The notes below the pieces were generated by a model. That model had not been told where the DNA came from, made no database searches, and saw nothing but the letters and a program-made list of their open reading frames with translations. Both the position numbers and the translations under genes were made by a program. Below are positions 8,240 through 18,260 of a stretch of 64,000 nt of DNA, one piece after another (positions within the stretch are counted from its first letter, which is position 1; every line of letters begins with the position of its first letter). The stretch is taken from the NCBI GenBank assembly GCA_958295865.1, contig CATQHF010000006.1, positions 231,466 through 295,465 on the forward strand, in the 5' to 3' direction. This DNA is from an uncultured Dehalococcoidia bacterium (GTDB lineage: Bacteria; Chloroflexota; Dehalococcoidia; Lucifugimonadales; JADFKI01).

Positions 8240-8990
8240 GAGTTAGAAATTAAGAATTGGGAATTGGGGCAGGACTGGCGCATCTGAATTGCTATGTTGG
8301 AGGCGTCGGATTCCTGCCCCTGCTTACGCGGGGGTGGACTTTCTTTCGCGGGAATGACGGATGAGGGGGCGGGAGTGGCGGGGTGAGAATGAAAATGTTC
8401 GCACGACTTAGAACTTATCCGGGGGATTTTCGATTGTCGCCGGTCTTTCAATTGTCAGCCTGAACGGAGTTAGGGGGCTGGAGTGGTTGTTATGTCGGGC
8501 GTGTTGGTGGCGGGGATTTTTGATTCCTCACTGCGTTCGGAATGACAAGGGGAGGGGCGCGGAATTGTAAGTGGTAGATAATTTGCCAACAGATTGGTAT
8601 AACTTAACAAAACCAATCTGCCGAACACCTATGCCTTTAGCAACCGCCATCAACATCGGTTCGGTTGCCATCAGCCTGCGAAACATCGCGCACCCCAACC
8701 CTCAATACAACCCCCGCCCGTTCGTGGTGAGAGTCCTGAGCCTGTCGAAGGGCGAACCACCCGCCCCCGTAGCCACAACCCCCGCTCGCCCTAACCACAC
8801 GCCTACTCACCATACCCCTGCCAAATCAACCCCCACCCTCGTAAGGGCGCAACCCCAATTCTTAATTCTTAATTCCTAATTTTTAATTCACGCTCTTCCC
8901 CGCTATCCAAAATCCGCGCCAAGCGTTATATTCTAGTAGGTATGGAAGCGGCAAGTCCGCAACCAACCCCGTCTTCCGTGCATCCCATTG
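8240..8990. repeat. Repeat-rich intergenic region, no credible gene
   Basis: About 750 bases between the S8 protease and the HtrA-like gene hold only dispersed repeats. There is an AATTAAGAATTGGGAATT tract (8243-8266), a CG-rich hairpin with TTTCGCGGGAATGACGG (8341-8357), a block shared with 58862-59000 (8441-8555), a block shared with 55990-56110 and inverted at 54460-54590 (about 8610-8710), and a terminal AATTCTTAATTCTTAATTCC tract (8857-8889). The open frame at 8571-8879 lies entirely in these repeats and is not called. Confidence 0.75.
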
Positions 8991-9021
8991 ATTGAACCTA
9001 GCGCATGAAGGGCACAACACT

Positions 9022-10401
9022 ATGACGCACATTCTCAAAGGCTTTCGGTATATGGCGGGCGTTGCGCTGCTCATTGGGGCAGCGGCGGCAATAGCATGCG
9101 GCGGCGCGCCCGCGGCATCCCTGCCCGCAGCATCCCAGAGTGATGGCGGCGCGGCGATTGGCGAGTCCGCCGACATCGAGGCAGCGGAGGCTTCATGGCA
9201 GACACCGGCCGACACGGACGCCATCGCGGTAGCCGAGACGGAGGCGCGGCAGTCAAAGGCGCCTGCGCCCGGCGGCGCGGACACTCCCGCAGCCGCAGAG
9301 ATTGACGCCGATGCGATAGTCGCCGCCTTCGAGGAAGTGATAGGCGGCGTACACGAGCGCACGCTTCCGTCGGTAGTGAGCGTGTTGGTGCTCAATCGCG
9401 TGGAGTTTTCCGGCTCGTCGCCCGGATTTCCATCGCCGTTTCCGTTCGGACAGACACCGCAACAGAGGAATAACGATCCGGAGGAAGACTTCTTTTATAG
9501 GAACGGCCAAGGCTCCGGGTTCGTCTGGGACAGCGACGGACACATCGTTACAAACCAGCATGTCGTCAGAAACGCCGAGCGCATCCTGGTCGTATTCTCC
9601 GACGGCGTCTCCGCCGAGGCTACGGTTATTGGCGAGGATGAGGCTTCAGATCTGGCAGTGCTGAAGGTCGACCGAGATCCCGAGCTACTAGTTCCCGCGC
9701 TGCTTGGCGACAGCAATCATGTGAAGGTGGGGCAACTCGCCATCACGATAGGCAACCCCTTCGGGCAGGAGTTCACCACGACGACAGGCATAATGAGCGC
9801 GATAGGACGCACACTTCGCAGCAGCGCCTCGCCCTTCTCCATGCCAAAGGTGTTACAGACGGACGCGTCGATGAATCCGGGCAACTCCGGCGGCCCCCTG
9901 CTCGACCGTCACGGTCATGTCGTCGGCATAGATGTGCAGATTATCACGCGCTCAGGCGCAAGCACGGGCATAGGCTTCGCCATACCCATCAACACCGCCA
10001 AGCAGATTGTCCCCGCCCTCATCAGCGACGGCAACTTCAGCTACTCTTGGCTGGGCATCCGAGGCACGACGATTGGCGATGAGGCGGTAGAGTTGATGGG
10101 CGCGCCTGACGGCACGCGCGGCGCGCAAGTGATTGCGCTTGCCGACGACGGGCCGGCCGAGAAAGCCGGTCTCGCGGGCAGTACCAAGACGAAGCAGTCC
10201 GACGATGGCGACATTCGCTACGGTGGCGATGTCATAACGGCGATAGACGGCGCGGCAATCGCCAGCATGGACGACCTCATCATCCATCTGCTTGAGAACA
10301 CGCGACCCGGCGACAAAGTAACGATGAGCGTGATACGCGATGGCGGCAAAACCGCGCAGATTGCCGTCACCCTCGGAACGCGCCCCGAACCGACAGGCTA
10401 A
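9022..10401 (+). CDS. HtrA/DegP-family trypsin-like serine protease, lipoprotein
   Basis: A 459-residue envelope protease of the HtrA family, expected to degrade misfolded exported proteins. ATG 9022 gives a clear lipoprotein signal with lipobox cysteine Cys26 (AAAIACGG); the upstream TTG at 8992 would place nine odd residues before it. The catalytic triad is His180 (TNQHVV), Asp210 (SDLAVLKV) and Ser289 (GNSGGPL), followed by a C-terminal PDZ domain (WLGIRGTTIGDEAVEL ... GPAEKAGL ... GDVITAIDG). A low-complexity Ala/Glu linker separates the signal from the protease domain. It stands alone between repeat regions. Confidence 0.9.
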   Translation: MTHILKGFRYMAGVALLIGAAAAIACGGAPAASLPAASQSDGGAAIGESADIEAAEASWQTPADTDAIAVAETEARQSKAPAPGGADTPAAAEIDADAIVAAFEEVIGGVHERTLPSVVSVLVLNRVEFSGSSPGFPSPFPFGQTPQQRNNDPEEDFFYRNGQGSGFVWDSDGHIVTNQHVVRNAERILVVFSDGVSAEATVIGEDEASDLAVLKVDRDPELLVPALLGDSNHVKVGQLAITIGNPFGQEFTTTTGIMSAIGRTLRSSASPFSMPKVLQTDASMNPGNSGGPLLDRHGHVVGIDVQIITRSGASTGIGFAIPINTAKQIVPALISDGNFSYSWLGIRGTTIGDEAVELMGAPDGTRGAQVIALADDGPAEKAGLAGSTKTKQSDDGDIRYGGDVITAIDGAAIASMDDLIIHLLENTRPGDKVTMSVIRDGGKTAQIAVTLGTRPEPTG

Positions 10402-10679
10402 TTGCGCTCACGGGTGAGTTTCCATTATGCTAACAGGGATTTTTAGGTTCTGTGGGCATTTCGCCTTCTCATATCGTCATCCCTGCTCACTCACCCGTCA
10501 TTCCTGCGAAAGCAGGAATCCAGAGCTTTGAAATAGCCTATAATATGAATTATGTGAAAGTGCCTACATTCTGAGGTTCTGGCTTCTCGTTTTCACGAGA
10601 ATGACGCAAATGTCCACGCAACCTAGCAGCGAGTATCCGACACTGGTTGAAATATACGCTTACATGGTGAGAGACAGAC

Positions 10680-11345
10680 ATGAAGACAAGAACAACATTA
10701 TCGCTACTATTCGGGCTTGGCGCGCTGCTTGCCGTGCTGATTGGCTGCGGCACAGCGCCCGCATCGCAGAGCGTGGAAACCGTGCCAGCCCCACAGACGC
10801 CCAAAGTGGAGGCAAAGCCACAAGCGCCGATTGCGCCGCCAACCGCGCCACAGGCGGCGGTCGCGCCCGTCGAAGAGGAAGCCGTCGCGGTCGAGGTGGG
10901 CTACAAAGTGGGCATGCAAGTGCCCGAATTTGGCATGAGCCTGCTGGACGGCAGCAAGGTCACATCGGCAACACTGGTCGACGAAGGCAAGCCCGTGTTC
11001 ATCTACTTCCACGCAACCTGGTGAGGGACTTGCGGCGCCGAGTTGCGGCGCATCAAGAAAGAGATTGACACAAGATACGACGAGCAGGTGGCATTCTACA
11101 TCGTGGGCACCGACCCGTTGGAGAGTATCGAGAAGCTAGAGGCTGACAGAGAGCGGCTTGGATTGCCCTGGCCCGTCGCCTACGCGGACAGCGATATGCT
11201 GGACACGCTGCGCGTCTATGTTCAAGCCTCAAAGATAGCCTTCAGCAACGACGGAACGATAACGCATCGCTACGGCTTCGGCAATAATGGCGATTACGGC
11301 AGCTGGGACGAGCTGTTCGACGACCTCACCGCCAACCAAGGCTGA
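10680..11345 (+). CDS. TlpA-like thioredoxin-fold lipoprotein, selenoprotein (Sec115)
   Basis: A 221-residue predicted exported thiol/selenol oxidoreductase read through an in-frame UGA. The first part has a lipoprotein signal (lipobox LIGC, Cys23), a Pro/Ala linker, and a TlpA/AhpC-type start (VGMQVPEFGMSLLDGSKV). UGA at 11022-11024 falls exactly at the first cysteine of the redox motif, giving TWUGTCGAEL in place of the usual WCxxC, and the frame continues without a break through a normal thioredoxin-fold C-terminal half to TAA. A SECIS-like hairpin follows at 11035-11051. Seen: the UGA, intact flanks and hairpin. Inferred: Sec insertion. The alternative is a nonsense mutation, but the exact position of the UGA argues against that. 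Confidence 0.85.
11035..11051 (+). promoter_or_regulatory. Bacterial SECIS-like hairpin in the TlpA selenoprotein gene
   Basis: A perfect 6-bp GC-only stem (GCGCCG 11035-11040 with CGGCGC 11046-11051) closes the 5-nt loop AGTTG. G is the second loop base, and the loop starts 17 nt after the UGA, which fits the known bacterial SECIS rules. Confidence 0.75.
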
Positions 11346-11434
11346 GCCGGCGCAGCGCGGCTATACCGGAAAGCGGCAGAGCGTCGGAGTTGGGACGCTT
11401 TGCCGCCTCTATGTGCGTCATCCGCCGCCCGAAC

Positions 11435-12916
11435 TCACGCCCCTTCCCTACCCTGATAGATAATCGTGTCAGGCTTGAAGACCGCCCAGGCAAACCAGAA
11501 GTGGTTGCCATGCACTACGGGCGTTAGGCTCTTGCCCGCAAGAGCGCCCTCGATGGCGCTGCCCAGAATGTTCCACACGCTGCCCGTCTGGTCGTCGGTT
11601 ATGCGGCCGTCCTTCACGCTGAAGGTGAGCATCTGACCGTCGAGGTTCGCGTCGAAGACCGCCGACGAGCCGACATCGCGCGAATTGGCGATGGAACTTG
11701 CGTCAAGCGCGGAGGTCGTGCCGGACTTGTGGAACACGGCAATCGGCATCTCGCCCGCAGTGTAGTTTATGACGCCCTCCTCTTGCAGGATTGTCAGTGG
11801 GAACGCTATGTCCATATCGGCGATAGTGACGGCGATGACGCGCTCAACCGGCAGCAGCCTGCCATCGAGGTCGCCTCCGAACAGGAAAGGGCTGCCCTCT
11901 GTGGTGTCGTAACCGGCGTATGGATTGCGCCCGTACTGCCGCATGAAGCCGGTATCGCGCGACAACACCTTGCCATCGGGATGGGCGCTCCGAAAGTCGG
12001 CGAACGACACGATGAACGCGGAGAGATGCTCCAAGCTTCTGCCCGCGTACTCCCCGACGATGCCTTCGCCGGTGAACTGCTGCCACCAAGAGTGAGTGCT
12101 GCGGTCGTACATTATCAGGTCTGAGTTACGCAGGTTGCCCGACACGCCGAAGTCGAGCGTTTCGCCGTCCAGACGCCTGTCGAACGCGATTGCCGAGTTG
12201 CACAGAGGGCAAAATGTAACCGACACGGGGACATCGCCGACGACATCGTTCACTATCTCGTGCCATGTGAGGATCTGGAGTGGATACGCGCGCGCGTCGC
12301 CGTTGATTTCCAGCGACACCACCGGCTCCACATCCTGCAACCACTCGGACGCCTCAGACGGCGCGATGAAGTCAGGGGCGTCTATCGCCGGGATTCTGTC
12401 GCGCGGGATGACGAACCTTATCTCGCTGTACGGGACGGTGTGCAGGCTGAAATCGGTGTTCCAGTCGCGCGAGCTGAGCCGCGCAGCCTCAAAAGCCCTC
12501 TGGTAGTCGGGATCGGGCGCAACATTGCCGCTTTCGTCGGTCGTCGCGGTGAACACGAATGGAGTAGGCGCAGGCGCGGGGGCAGTCGGCGCAACCCCAA
12601 CCGTCGGCGTCGGCTGGGGCAGCGGAGTCGCGGGCATCTGCGTCGGCGCGGCAGTCGGCAGCGCGGGAGCGGCGGTCGGCAGCGCAGTTGCAGCGACTGG
12701 CGGCGCGGGCGCAGCGGTCGGCGGCGCGCCAGTGGGACTTACGGCTTGCGTCGCAGCTGGCGGCTGTTCAGTCGGCGCGGCGGGCGCAGCGTCGCCGCAT
12801 GCAACGCCCACGGCGGCGAGCAATAGCAGGACTGCGACGGCGGCAATCAGTCGTGTGGTGATGAATCTGTCGTACAAGAAGCGCGCTCCATTTCTATGGC
12901 AGACGGAGGTTAACAT
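11435..12916 (-). CDS. DUF3179 domain lipoprotein
   Basis: A 493-residue predicted lipoprotein of the DUF3179 family, whose function is not known. The signal has a hydrophobic core and lipobox cysteine Cys40 (VGVACGD). A Pro/Ala/Thr-rich linker (about 45-120) follows, then the DUF3179 domain with its conserved stretches ILTWHEIVND, VTFCPLCNSAIAFDRR, LIMYDRSTHSWWQQFTGE and a C-terminal LTPVVHGNHFWFAW. The two cysteines of FCPLCNSA could bind metal or form a disulfide. It starts 52 bases after the zwf stop on the same strand, so read-through from the pentose-phosphate operon is possible. The long N-terminal extension before the signal suggests a later start, but no better in-frame ATG is present. 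Confidence 0.85.
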   Translation of the reverse strand: MLTSVCHRNGARFLYDRFITTRLIAAVAVLLLLAAVGVACGDAAPAAPTEQPPAATQAVSPTGAPPTAAPAPPVAATALPTAAPALPTAAPTQMPATPLPQPTPTVGVAPTAPAPAPTPFVFTATTDESGNVAPDPDYQRAFEAARLSSRDWNTDFSLHTVPYSEIRFVIPRDRIPAIDAPDFIAPSEASEWLQDVEPVVSLEINGDARAYPLQILTWHEIVNDVVGDVPVSVTFCPLCNSAIAFDRRLDGETLDFGVSGNLRNSDLIMYDRSTHSWWQQFTGEGIVGEYAGRSLEHLSAFIVSFADFRSAHPDGKVLSRDTGFMRQYGRNPYAGYDTTEGSPFLFGGDLDGRLLPVERVIAVTIADMDIAFPLTILQEEGVINYTAGEMPIAVFHKSGTTSALDASSIANSRDVGSSAVFDANLDGQMLTFSVKDGRITDDQTGSVWNILGSAIEGALAGKSLTPVVHGNHFWFAWAVFKPDTIIYQGREGA

Positions 12917-12967
12917 CGATGAACGGGATGGACAGGAGGATAGAGATTGGGAGAAACCGGACGGCTG

Positions 12968-14428
12968 CTAGTGGTATCGCCGCCACCTGCGCCCGTCCTG
13001 CGCGAGCAAAGCGTCTGCCGCATCCGGCCCCCATGTGCCTTTCGGGTATATGTGAAGCGGTGATACTTCCAAGTCCGACCACGCCTCGATAAGCGGATCG
13101 ACTATCCTCCAAGCCTCCTCGATATGGTCGTTGCGAATGAAGAGGCTGGCGTCGCCCAGCAACGCATCTTGCAGCAGACGCTCATAATCTTCGGGAATCG
13201 ACAGGTCGCCGAATGCGGACTTGTAGTGAAACTCAAGGTTAGTCGGCTCCATGGATGCGAGATCGGTGTTCGGGCTTTTGGTCTGAAATCCCAAGTGTAT
13301 GCCCTCATCCGGCTGCAAGCTGAGCCTCAGCAGGTTCGACGGGATGGTCTCCCCGGCGTCCAAGGCAAACATGGAGTGCGGGGGCGCTTGGAACTCGATT
13401 ACAATCTCGGAGACCTTCTCAGCCATCGCCTTGCCGGTTCGCAGGTAGAAGGGCACATCCCGCCAGCGCCAATTGTCCACGAAGAAGCGCAGCGCGGCGA
13501 AAGTTGGCGTGATGGAGTCGGGGGGTACGCCCTGTTCCATGAGGTAGCCCTCGTAGCGTCCGCGCACGGTGTTTCGCGCCATCTCGACGCCGCTATGCCT
13601 GCGGATTGCCTGAAGCGCCTCGACCTTCTTGTTACGCAGCGCCTCCGAATCGGCGATGTTGGGCGGCTCCATCGCCACCAGCGTCAGCAGCTGGAGCAGA
13701 TGGTTTTGCACCATATCCCGCACGACGCCCGATTCGTCGTAGTAGCTGCCGCGATCGCCCACCGTTATGGATTCGGCGACCGTAATCTGTATGTTGTCTA
13801 TGTAGTTGCGATTCCACAGAGGCTCGAAGATGGCGTTGGCAAACCGAAAGACTAGCAGGTTCTGCACCATGTGCTTGCCGAGGTAGTGGTCTATGCGATA
13901 GACTTGGCTCTCGTCAAACACCTGCCCAACGAGGTTGTCGAGCGCGACCGCGGACGCCAGGTCATGGCCGAACGGCTTCTCGATGACGACCCTGCGCCAG
14001 CCGTTGGTCTCGTCGGCGATGCCGTGCGCGCTCATGTTACGCAGCGCAGGCTCAAAGAGCCACGGCGCGATGGACAGGTAGAACAGCCAGTTTGCGGGAG
14101 CGTCGATGCCGCCGTCCAGCCCTTGGAGGCTTTGCTTGAGCGCGCCCCAGTCTTCCGGCTTGCTCAGGTCGCCGCGCACATAGTGGATACGCTGAGCGAA
14201 TGTGCGCCAGGCGTCGCCGTGCGCCGCGAGGTCGTGAAACTCCCTCACCTTGTTCCACATGAAATCGCGGTATGCGTCGCTGGTGTAGTCGGAACGCGCA
14301 AAGCAGACGATACGAAGGTCGTCCGGAATGCTCCCCCTGTACACGAGTTCAAAGAGCGCCGGCACCAGCTTGCGCTGCGCGAGGTCGCCGGTGCCGCCAA
14401 GTATGATTATGGTGGTGCTCCCGCTCAT
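12968..14428 (-). CDS. zwf: Glucose-6-phosphate 1-dehydrogenase
   Basis: A 486-residue cytoplasmic enzyme that oxidises glucose 6-phosphate to 6-phosphogluconolactone, the entry step of the oxidative pentose-phosphate pathway. The Rossmann motif [10 protein letters not shown] lies at residues 11-20 and the active-site stretch RIDHYLGK at about 179-186, with its catalytic His. ATG 14428 overlaps the gnd stop by one base (TGATG), with GGAG just upstream; a GTG one codon earlier is possible. It is third in the tal-pgi, gnd, zwf operon, so transcription and translation are likely coupled. Confidence 0.95.
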   Translation of the reverse strand: MSGSTTIIILGGTGDLAQRKLVPALFELVYRGSIPDDLRIVCFARSDYTSDAYRDFMWNKVREFHDLAAHGDAWRTFAQRIHYVRGDLSKPEDWGALKQSLQGLDGGIDAPANWLFYLSIAPWLFEPALRNMSAHGIADETNGWRRVVIEKPFGHDLASAVALDNLVGQVFDESQVYRIDHYLGKHMVQNLLVFRFANAIFEPLWNRNYIDNIQITVAESITVGDRGSYYDESGVVRDMVQNHLLQLLTLVAMEPPNIADSEALRNKKVEALQAIRRHSGVEMARNTVRGRYEGYLMEQGVPPDSITPTFAALRFFVDNWRWRDVPFYLRTGKAMAEKVSEIVIEFQAPPHSMFALDAGETIPSNLLRLSLQPDEGIHLGFQTKSPNTDLASMEPTNLEFHYKSAFGDLSIPEDYERLLQDALLGDASLFIRNDHIEEAWRIVDPLIEAWSDLEVSPLHIYPKGTWGPDAADALLAQDGRRWRRYH

Positions 14429-15339
14429 CACTCCGACCTCTTGACGCTATGCCCACCGAACTGGTTTCGCATCGCCGCAAGCAACTTCGCGCCGAAAGGC
14501 GATTCCTGCCGCGATCTGAATCGCGCTTGCAGCGACGCCGATATAACGGGAATGGGAATCGCAAGGTCAATGGACTCCTCGAGCGTCCAGCGCCCTTCGC
14601 CGGAGTCGTCCACATACGCCTGGATGCCTTCAAGATTGCCGTCCTCGTCAAGGGCGGTTGCCGTAAGGTCGAGCAGCCAGGAGCGAACAACGCTGCCATA
14701 GCGCCAGATATGGGCAATCTGCGCCAAGTCAAGCTCCATGTCCCGCTTGGCGTCCATCAGCTCGAAGCCTTCCGCGAACGCCTGCATCATGCCGTACTCG
14801 ATGCCGTTGTGAACCATCTTGACGAAATGCCCTGCTCCGGCAGGCCCCACATGTCCATAACCGAAGTCCTCACCGGGCGCGAGTGTCTGGAAGATTGGCT
14901 CAAGACGCGAATAGGCGTCAGCGTCGCCGCCTATCATCAGGCTGTATCCCTCCGCCAGCCCCCAGATGCCGCCGCTAGTGCCGACATCCAACATTGTGAT
15001 GCCCTGCTCATGCGCGGCAGCGGCTCGGCGTATGGTGTCCTTGTAGTTCGAGTTGCCGCCGTCGATGATGGTATCGCCGGCTGAAAGCGTCTCGGCAAGA
15101 GCGCCGATAGTGGCGTCGGTTATGTCCCCGGCCGGCACCATCACCCAAACGGCGCGCGGGGGCGTCAGCAGCGACGCAAGCCCGGCTATGTCCACCGCGC
15201 CCACGGCTCCGACGCTCGCAGCCGCAAGCCGCGCCTGTTCGTCCGGGTCATACGCCACAACACGATGACCGCCCCGCAGCAGGCGTTGGGTCATATTGCC
15301 GCCCATTCGCCCCAAGCCAATCATTCCGAGTTCCAACAC
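14428..15339 (-). CDS. gnd: 6-phosphogluconate dehydrogenase, decarboxylating, short NAD-type
   Basis: A 303-residue oxidative decarboxylase that turns 6-phosphogluconate into ribulose 5-phosphate and CO2. It has the dinucleotide motif [11 protein letters not shown] at residues 6-16, GNSNYKDT near 95, the substrate-binding block [21 protein letters not shown] and the catalytic [20 protein letters not shown]. The length matches the short ~300-residue form (usually NAD-linked), not the ~470-residue NADP form of E. coli. It starts 29 nt after the tal-pgi stop and overlaps zwf by one base. Confidence 0.94.
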   Translation of the reverse strand: MLELGMIGLGRMGGNMTQRLLRGGHRVVAYDPDEQARLAAASVGAVGAVDIAGLASLLTPPRAVWVMVPAGDITDATIGALAETLSAGDTIIDGGNSNYKDTIRRAAAAHEQGITMLDVGTSGGIWGLAEGYSLMIGGDADAYSRLEPIFQTLAPGEDFGYGHVGPAGAGHFVKMVHNGIEYGMMQAFAEGFELMDAKRDMELDLAQIAHIWRYGSVVRSWLLDLTATALDEDGNLEGIQAYVDDSGEGRWTLEESIDLAIPIPVISASLQARFRSRQESPFGAKLLAAMRNQFGGHSVKRSE

Positions 15340-15368
15340 ATCACCCCCAAGTAAAAGTATGCCGTATG

Positions 15369-18107
15369 CTACCTTAACTTCTCAGAGATTGCATCTATCG
15401 CTCGCGTGGCGTCGGCCCCGAGGTCTATGCGGGCAACTGCGCGACCTTGAGCGGCAAGAGCGTCGAGGTCGCCTTTCGCCTGCGCCGCCGCCAGTACGCC
15501 GAAGGTGAACGCCTCGCCGGGTATGGCAACATCGCCATCGCCAAGCTGCGTGAGCTGAAGGAACAGCCCGGAATCCGCGCCACCCTTGTGGAGTTGCCCC
15601 GTGGAGTGCAGATAGCGTGGCCCATAGCCCATCGTGGTGGCAATGCCCCACTTGCGACTGACGCCCCGGCGCAGACGGGCTATCGCGGCTTCGAGGTCGG
15701 GCGCTGGCATCGCGTAGGTCATGATTGCCAGATAGTCGCCATCCTTCGCGTTTGACATCAGTTCGGTGAACGAACTCACAGGGTTGAGCGCGGGAGTTTC
15801 GCCGGAGTTCTGGTAGGCTGCCAGCAGCCGCGATGCCTGCTCCTTCGCCCCCTGCACATCCGGCTGGTCGAAGGGGTTGATGCCCATCACGGCAGCGGCG
15901 ACGGCGGTGGCGAACTCCCATCGGAAGAACTCCGCGCCGATGTCGCGCTTGTCCGCAAGGCGCAGCCTGACGGTTGGGATGCCAGCCGCCTCTACGCTAT
16001 CCATGTAGGCGTCGGTCTCATCCGTATCGTCGCCGTCAAGTCGAACATACACGAACAGGCGGTCGCTGCCCATATCGGCGGGGGCGCAATGCGGCTCGCC
16101 CGCAATCGGAACGATCCCCTTGCCCTCTTTGCCCGTGCTTTCGGCGAGCAGCTGCTCCGCCCAAAGACCAAATCCGTCAAGCGATTGCGTCGTTACCACG
16201 CTGAGATTGTCGCGCCCCTTAGCAGCAAGCGCAGCCATAGCAGCGCCAAGCCATGCGCCGGGGTTCTGCTCGATTGGCGCATCGGCGGCGCAGGCACGGC
16301 TCATAGCTTGTACGCGCTCCAGCAAGGCGGCGATGTCGATGCCCATCAGCGCGGCGGGAACCAAGCCGAAGAGGGACTGCACCGAATACCGCCCTCCAAT
16401 ATCGGACGGGTTCGTGAAGACGAGGCGGAAGCCCTGCTTATGCGCCAGTCGCTCAAGCTCGGTGTCAGCGTCGCAGACGGCAACGAAGTTCCGACCTGCG
16501 TCCGCCTCGTCGACGCTCCGCTCTACCAATGCCCTGAAATGCTTGTAGAGCATGTTGGGTTCTATGGTTGTGCCGGACTTGGAGGCGACGATAAAGAGCG
16601 TTTTGGCGCATTCGACGGCATCGGACACAGAGATAATGGCGTCCGGCAAGGTCGTGTCCAGCACGATGAGTTCAGGGTAGCCGTCCGCGCTGCCAAAGAG
16701 CCGTTGCAGCACAAGAGCGCCGAGACTGCTGCCGCCCATGCCCAGCAGTACGGCATGCTCGAAGCCCGCGCCTCTAACCTCGTCGGCAAACGCCTGCAAG
16801 TCGGCAACTCGCTCGCGCATATCGCCCGCGACCGTGAGCCAACCGAGCCTGTCCACAATCTCGGCGGGATCGGGCTTCCAGACGGTATGGTCGCGCTCCC
16901 AGATGCGGCGCGGCGCTTCCCTGCCCTCAAGATCGGCAAGAACGGCGGCTACATCATCGCCGTAACCGCCAAGACTTGCGCTCTTGTGCGACTGCCCGGC
17001 GACAAGGCGAGAACGCTTGCCTTCGATATTGGCGATGAGCGCGTCGAACGAATCGGCGAATGACTTAACGCCGTCCGTCAGCAACTTATCCGTTACTTGC
17101 GACATGCTTATACCGGCGTCTTCAAGCGCCTCAAGCGTGCGTACCGCGTCATCGAGCTCGCGGTCTATGGTGTTGGCGGGGTTGCCGTGTTCCAAGAAGG
17201 CGTTGAGCGTAACATCGGGCAGCGTGTTGACGGTATCGGGTCCAATCAGCTCATCGACATAGAGTACATCGCTGTAATCGGGGTTCTTGGTGCTGGTGCT
17301 TGCCCAAAGGGGACGCTGAACTCGCGCGCCCCTGCCCTCCAACGCGGCGAACCTTTCGTCCCCAAAGGTCAGACGAAAATCACGATACGCGACTTTGGCG
17401 TTGGATATGGCAGCCTTGCCCATAAGCGCATCCAGTTCGGGGCTGCCGTTGGCGGCGAGATGTTCGAGTTGCCCATCGACCGACGCATCCACTCGGCTAA
17501 CGAAGAACGACGCTACCGATGACACGCCTGAGGGATCGCCTCCTGAGGATGCCAAGTCTTCCAGCCCGCTGATGTACGCTTCCCTTACCTGCGAGTAGGC
17601 ATCGAGCGAGAATATCAGGGTTACATTCACATTGATGCCCTCACCGATGAGTTGGCGAATGGCGGGAATGCCCGCCGAAGTTGCCGGCACCTTGATCATC
17701 ACATTGGGGCGCTCCAGAGTGGAGTGCAGACGGCGCGCCTCGGCGACGGTGCCTGCCGTGTCGTGGGCAAGGTGCGGGCTGACCTCGATGGAGGCGTAGC
17801 CGTCCGCGCCCGCCGTGCGCTCGTAGATTGGATGCAGCAAGTCGGCGGCGTCCTTTATGTCCTCGACGGCGAGATTCTCGAAAATCTCGGTGGCGCTTCT
17901 GCCGTCGAGCGCAAGTTCCAGCAGCGCGCCGTCGTAGTCCGTGCTGCCGGTGATGGCTTTCTCGAAGATGGACGGATTGGATGTCAAGCCGCTCACGCCG
18001 AGGTCGATGAGCCGTTGCAGCTCTCCGGACTCTATAAAGCCCCTGCGGATGTTGTCGAACCATGCGGATTGACCGAGTTCTTGCAGTTTTTGGAGTGAGT
18101 TTGTCAT
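15369..18107 (-). CDS. Bifunctional transaldolase / glucose-6-phosphate isomerase
   Basis: A 912-residue natural fusion joining the non-oxidative pentose-phosphate pathway to glycolysis. The transaldolase part (about 1-370) has GVSGLTSNPSIFEKAI and the Schiff-base lysine near residue 138 in NVMIKVPATSAG. The isomerase part (about 390-912) has LLGMGGSSLGALVL, VASKSGTTIEPN, FTNPSDIGGRYSVQS and the C-terminal HSTGQLHKGG. ATG 18107 is chosen because GGGAAAG lies 9 nt upstream; the ATG at 18125 overlaps that site. It is first gene of the tal-pgi, gnd, zwf operon, so these genes can recycle pentose phosphates to glucose 6-phosphate for NAD(P)H supply. Confidence 0.93.
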   Translation of the reverse strand: MTNSLQKLQELGQSAWFDNIRRGFIESGELQRLIDLGVSGLTSNPSIFEKAITGSTDYDGALLELALDGRSATEIFENLAVEDIKDAADLLHPIYERTAGADGYASIEVSPHLAHDTAGTVAEARRLHSTLERPNVMIKVPATSAGIPAIRQLIGEGINVNVTLIFSLDAYSQVREAYISGLEDLASSGGDPSGVSSVASFFVSRVDASVDGQLEHLAANGSPELDALMGKAAISNAKVAYRDFRLTFGDERFAALEGRGARVQRPLWASTSTKNPDYSDVLYVDELIGPDTVNTLPDVTLNAFLEHGNPANTIDRELDDAVRTLEALEDAGISMSQVTDKLLTDGVKSFADSFDALIANIEGKRSRLVAGQSHKSASLGGYGDDVAAVLADLEGREAPRRIWERDHTVWKPDPAEIVDRLGWLTVAGDMRERVADLQAFADEVRGAGFEHAVLLGMGGSSLGALVLQRLFGSADGYPELIVLDTTLPDAIISVSDAVECAKTLFIVASKSGTTIEPNMLYKHFRALVERSVDEADAGRNFVAVCDADTELERLAHKQGFRLVFTNPSDIGGRYSVQSLFGLVPAALMGIDIAALLERVQAMSRACAADAPIEQNPGAWLGAAMAALAAKGRDNLSVVTTQSLDGFGLWAEQLLAESTGKEGKGIVPIAGEPHCAPADMGSDRLFVYVRLDGDDTDETDAYMDSVEAAGIPTVRLRLADKRDIGAEFFRWEFATAVAAAVMGINPFDQPDVQGAKEQASRLLAAYQNSGETPALNPVSSFTELMSNAKDGDYLAIMTYAMPAPDLEAAIARLRRGVSRKWGIATTMGYGPRYLHSTGQLHKGGADSGLFLQLTQLGDGDVAIPGEAFTFGVLAAAQAKGDLDALAAQGRAVARIDLGADATRAIDAISEKLR

Positions 18108-18170
18108 AGCAATGCACTTTCCCATGAATATCTAATTGTCGGATGAAGAGGCGGCGTCCCCGCCGACTAT

Positions 18171-18198
18171 ATTCTAGCAGGCAGTGGCGCAATAGCAA
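18171..18198 (-). promoter_or_regulatory. Possible promoter of the tal-pgi operon
   Basis: On the minus strand TTGCTA (18198-18193), a 16-nt spacer and TAGAAT (18176-18171) lie about 65 bases upstream of the tal-pgi start in an AT-richer gap. The spacer is one short of the ideal. Confidence 0.35.
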
Positions 18199-18260
18199 AT
18201 TAACGCCCTATTAACGAATGGATGATATAACGGATTTGCCGAAATCTTTTGCAGGTTTAG

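Noticed and set aside
8571..8879. 102-residue ORF between the S8 and HtrA genes
   Set aside because: It lies wholly in dispersed repeats that recur at 54-56 kb and has no family features or ribosome site.
10601..11068. 155-residue ORF overlapping the TlpA selenoprotein
   Set aside because: It is out of frame with the recognisable signal peptide and thioredoxin fold; composition is that of a GC-rich shadow.
10680..11345. TlpA-like gene as a pseudogene with a nonsense mutation
   Set aside because: The stop is at the exact redox-cysteine position, both halves are intact, and a SECIS-like hairpin follows; two other genes in the window show the same design.
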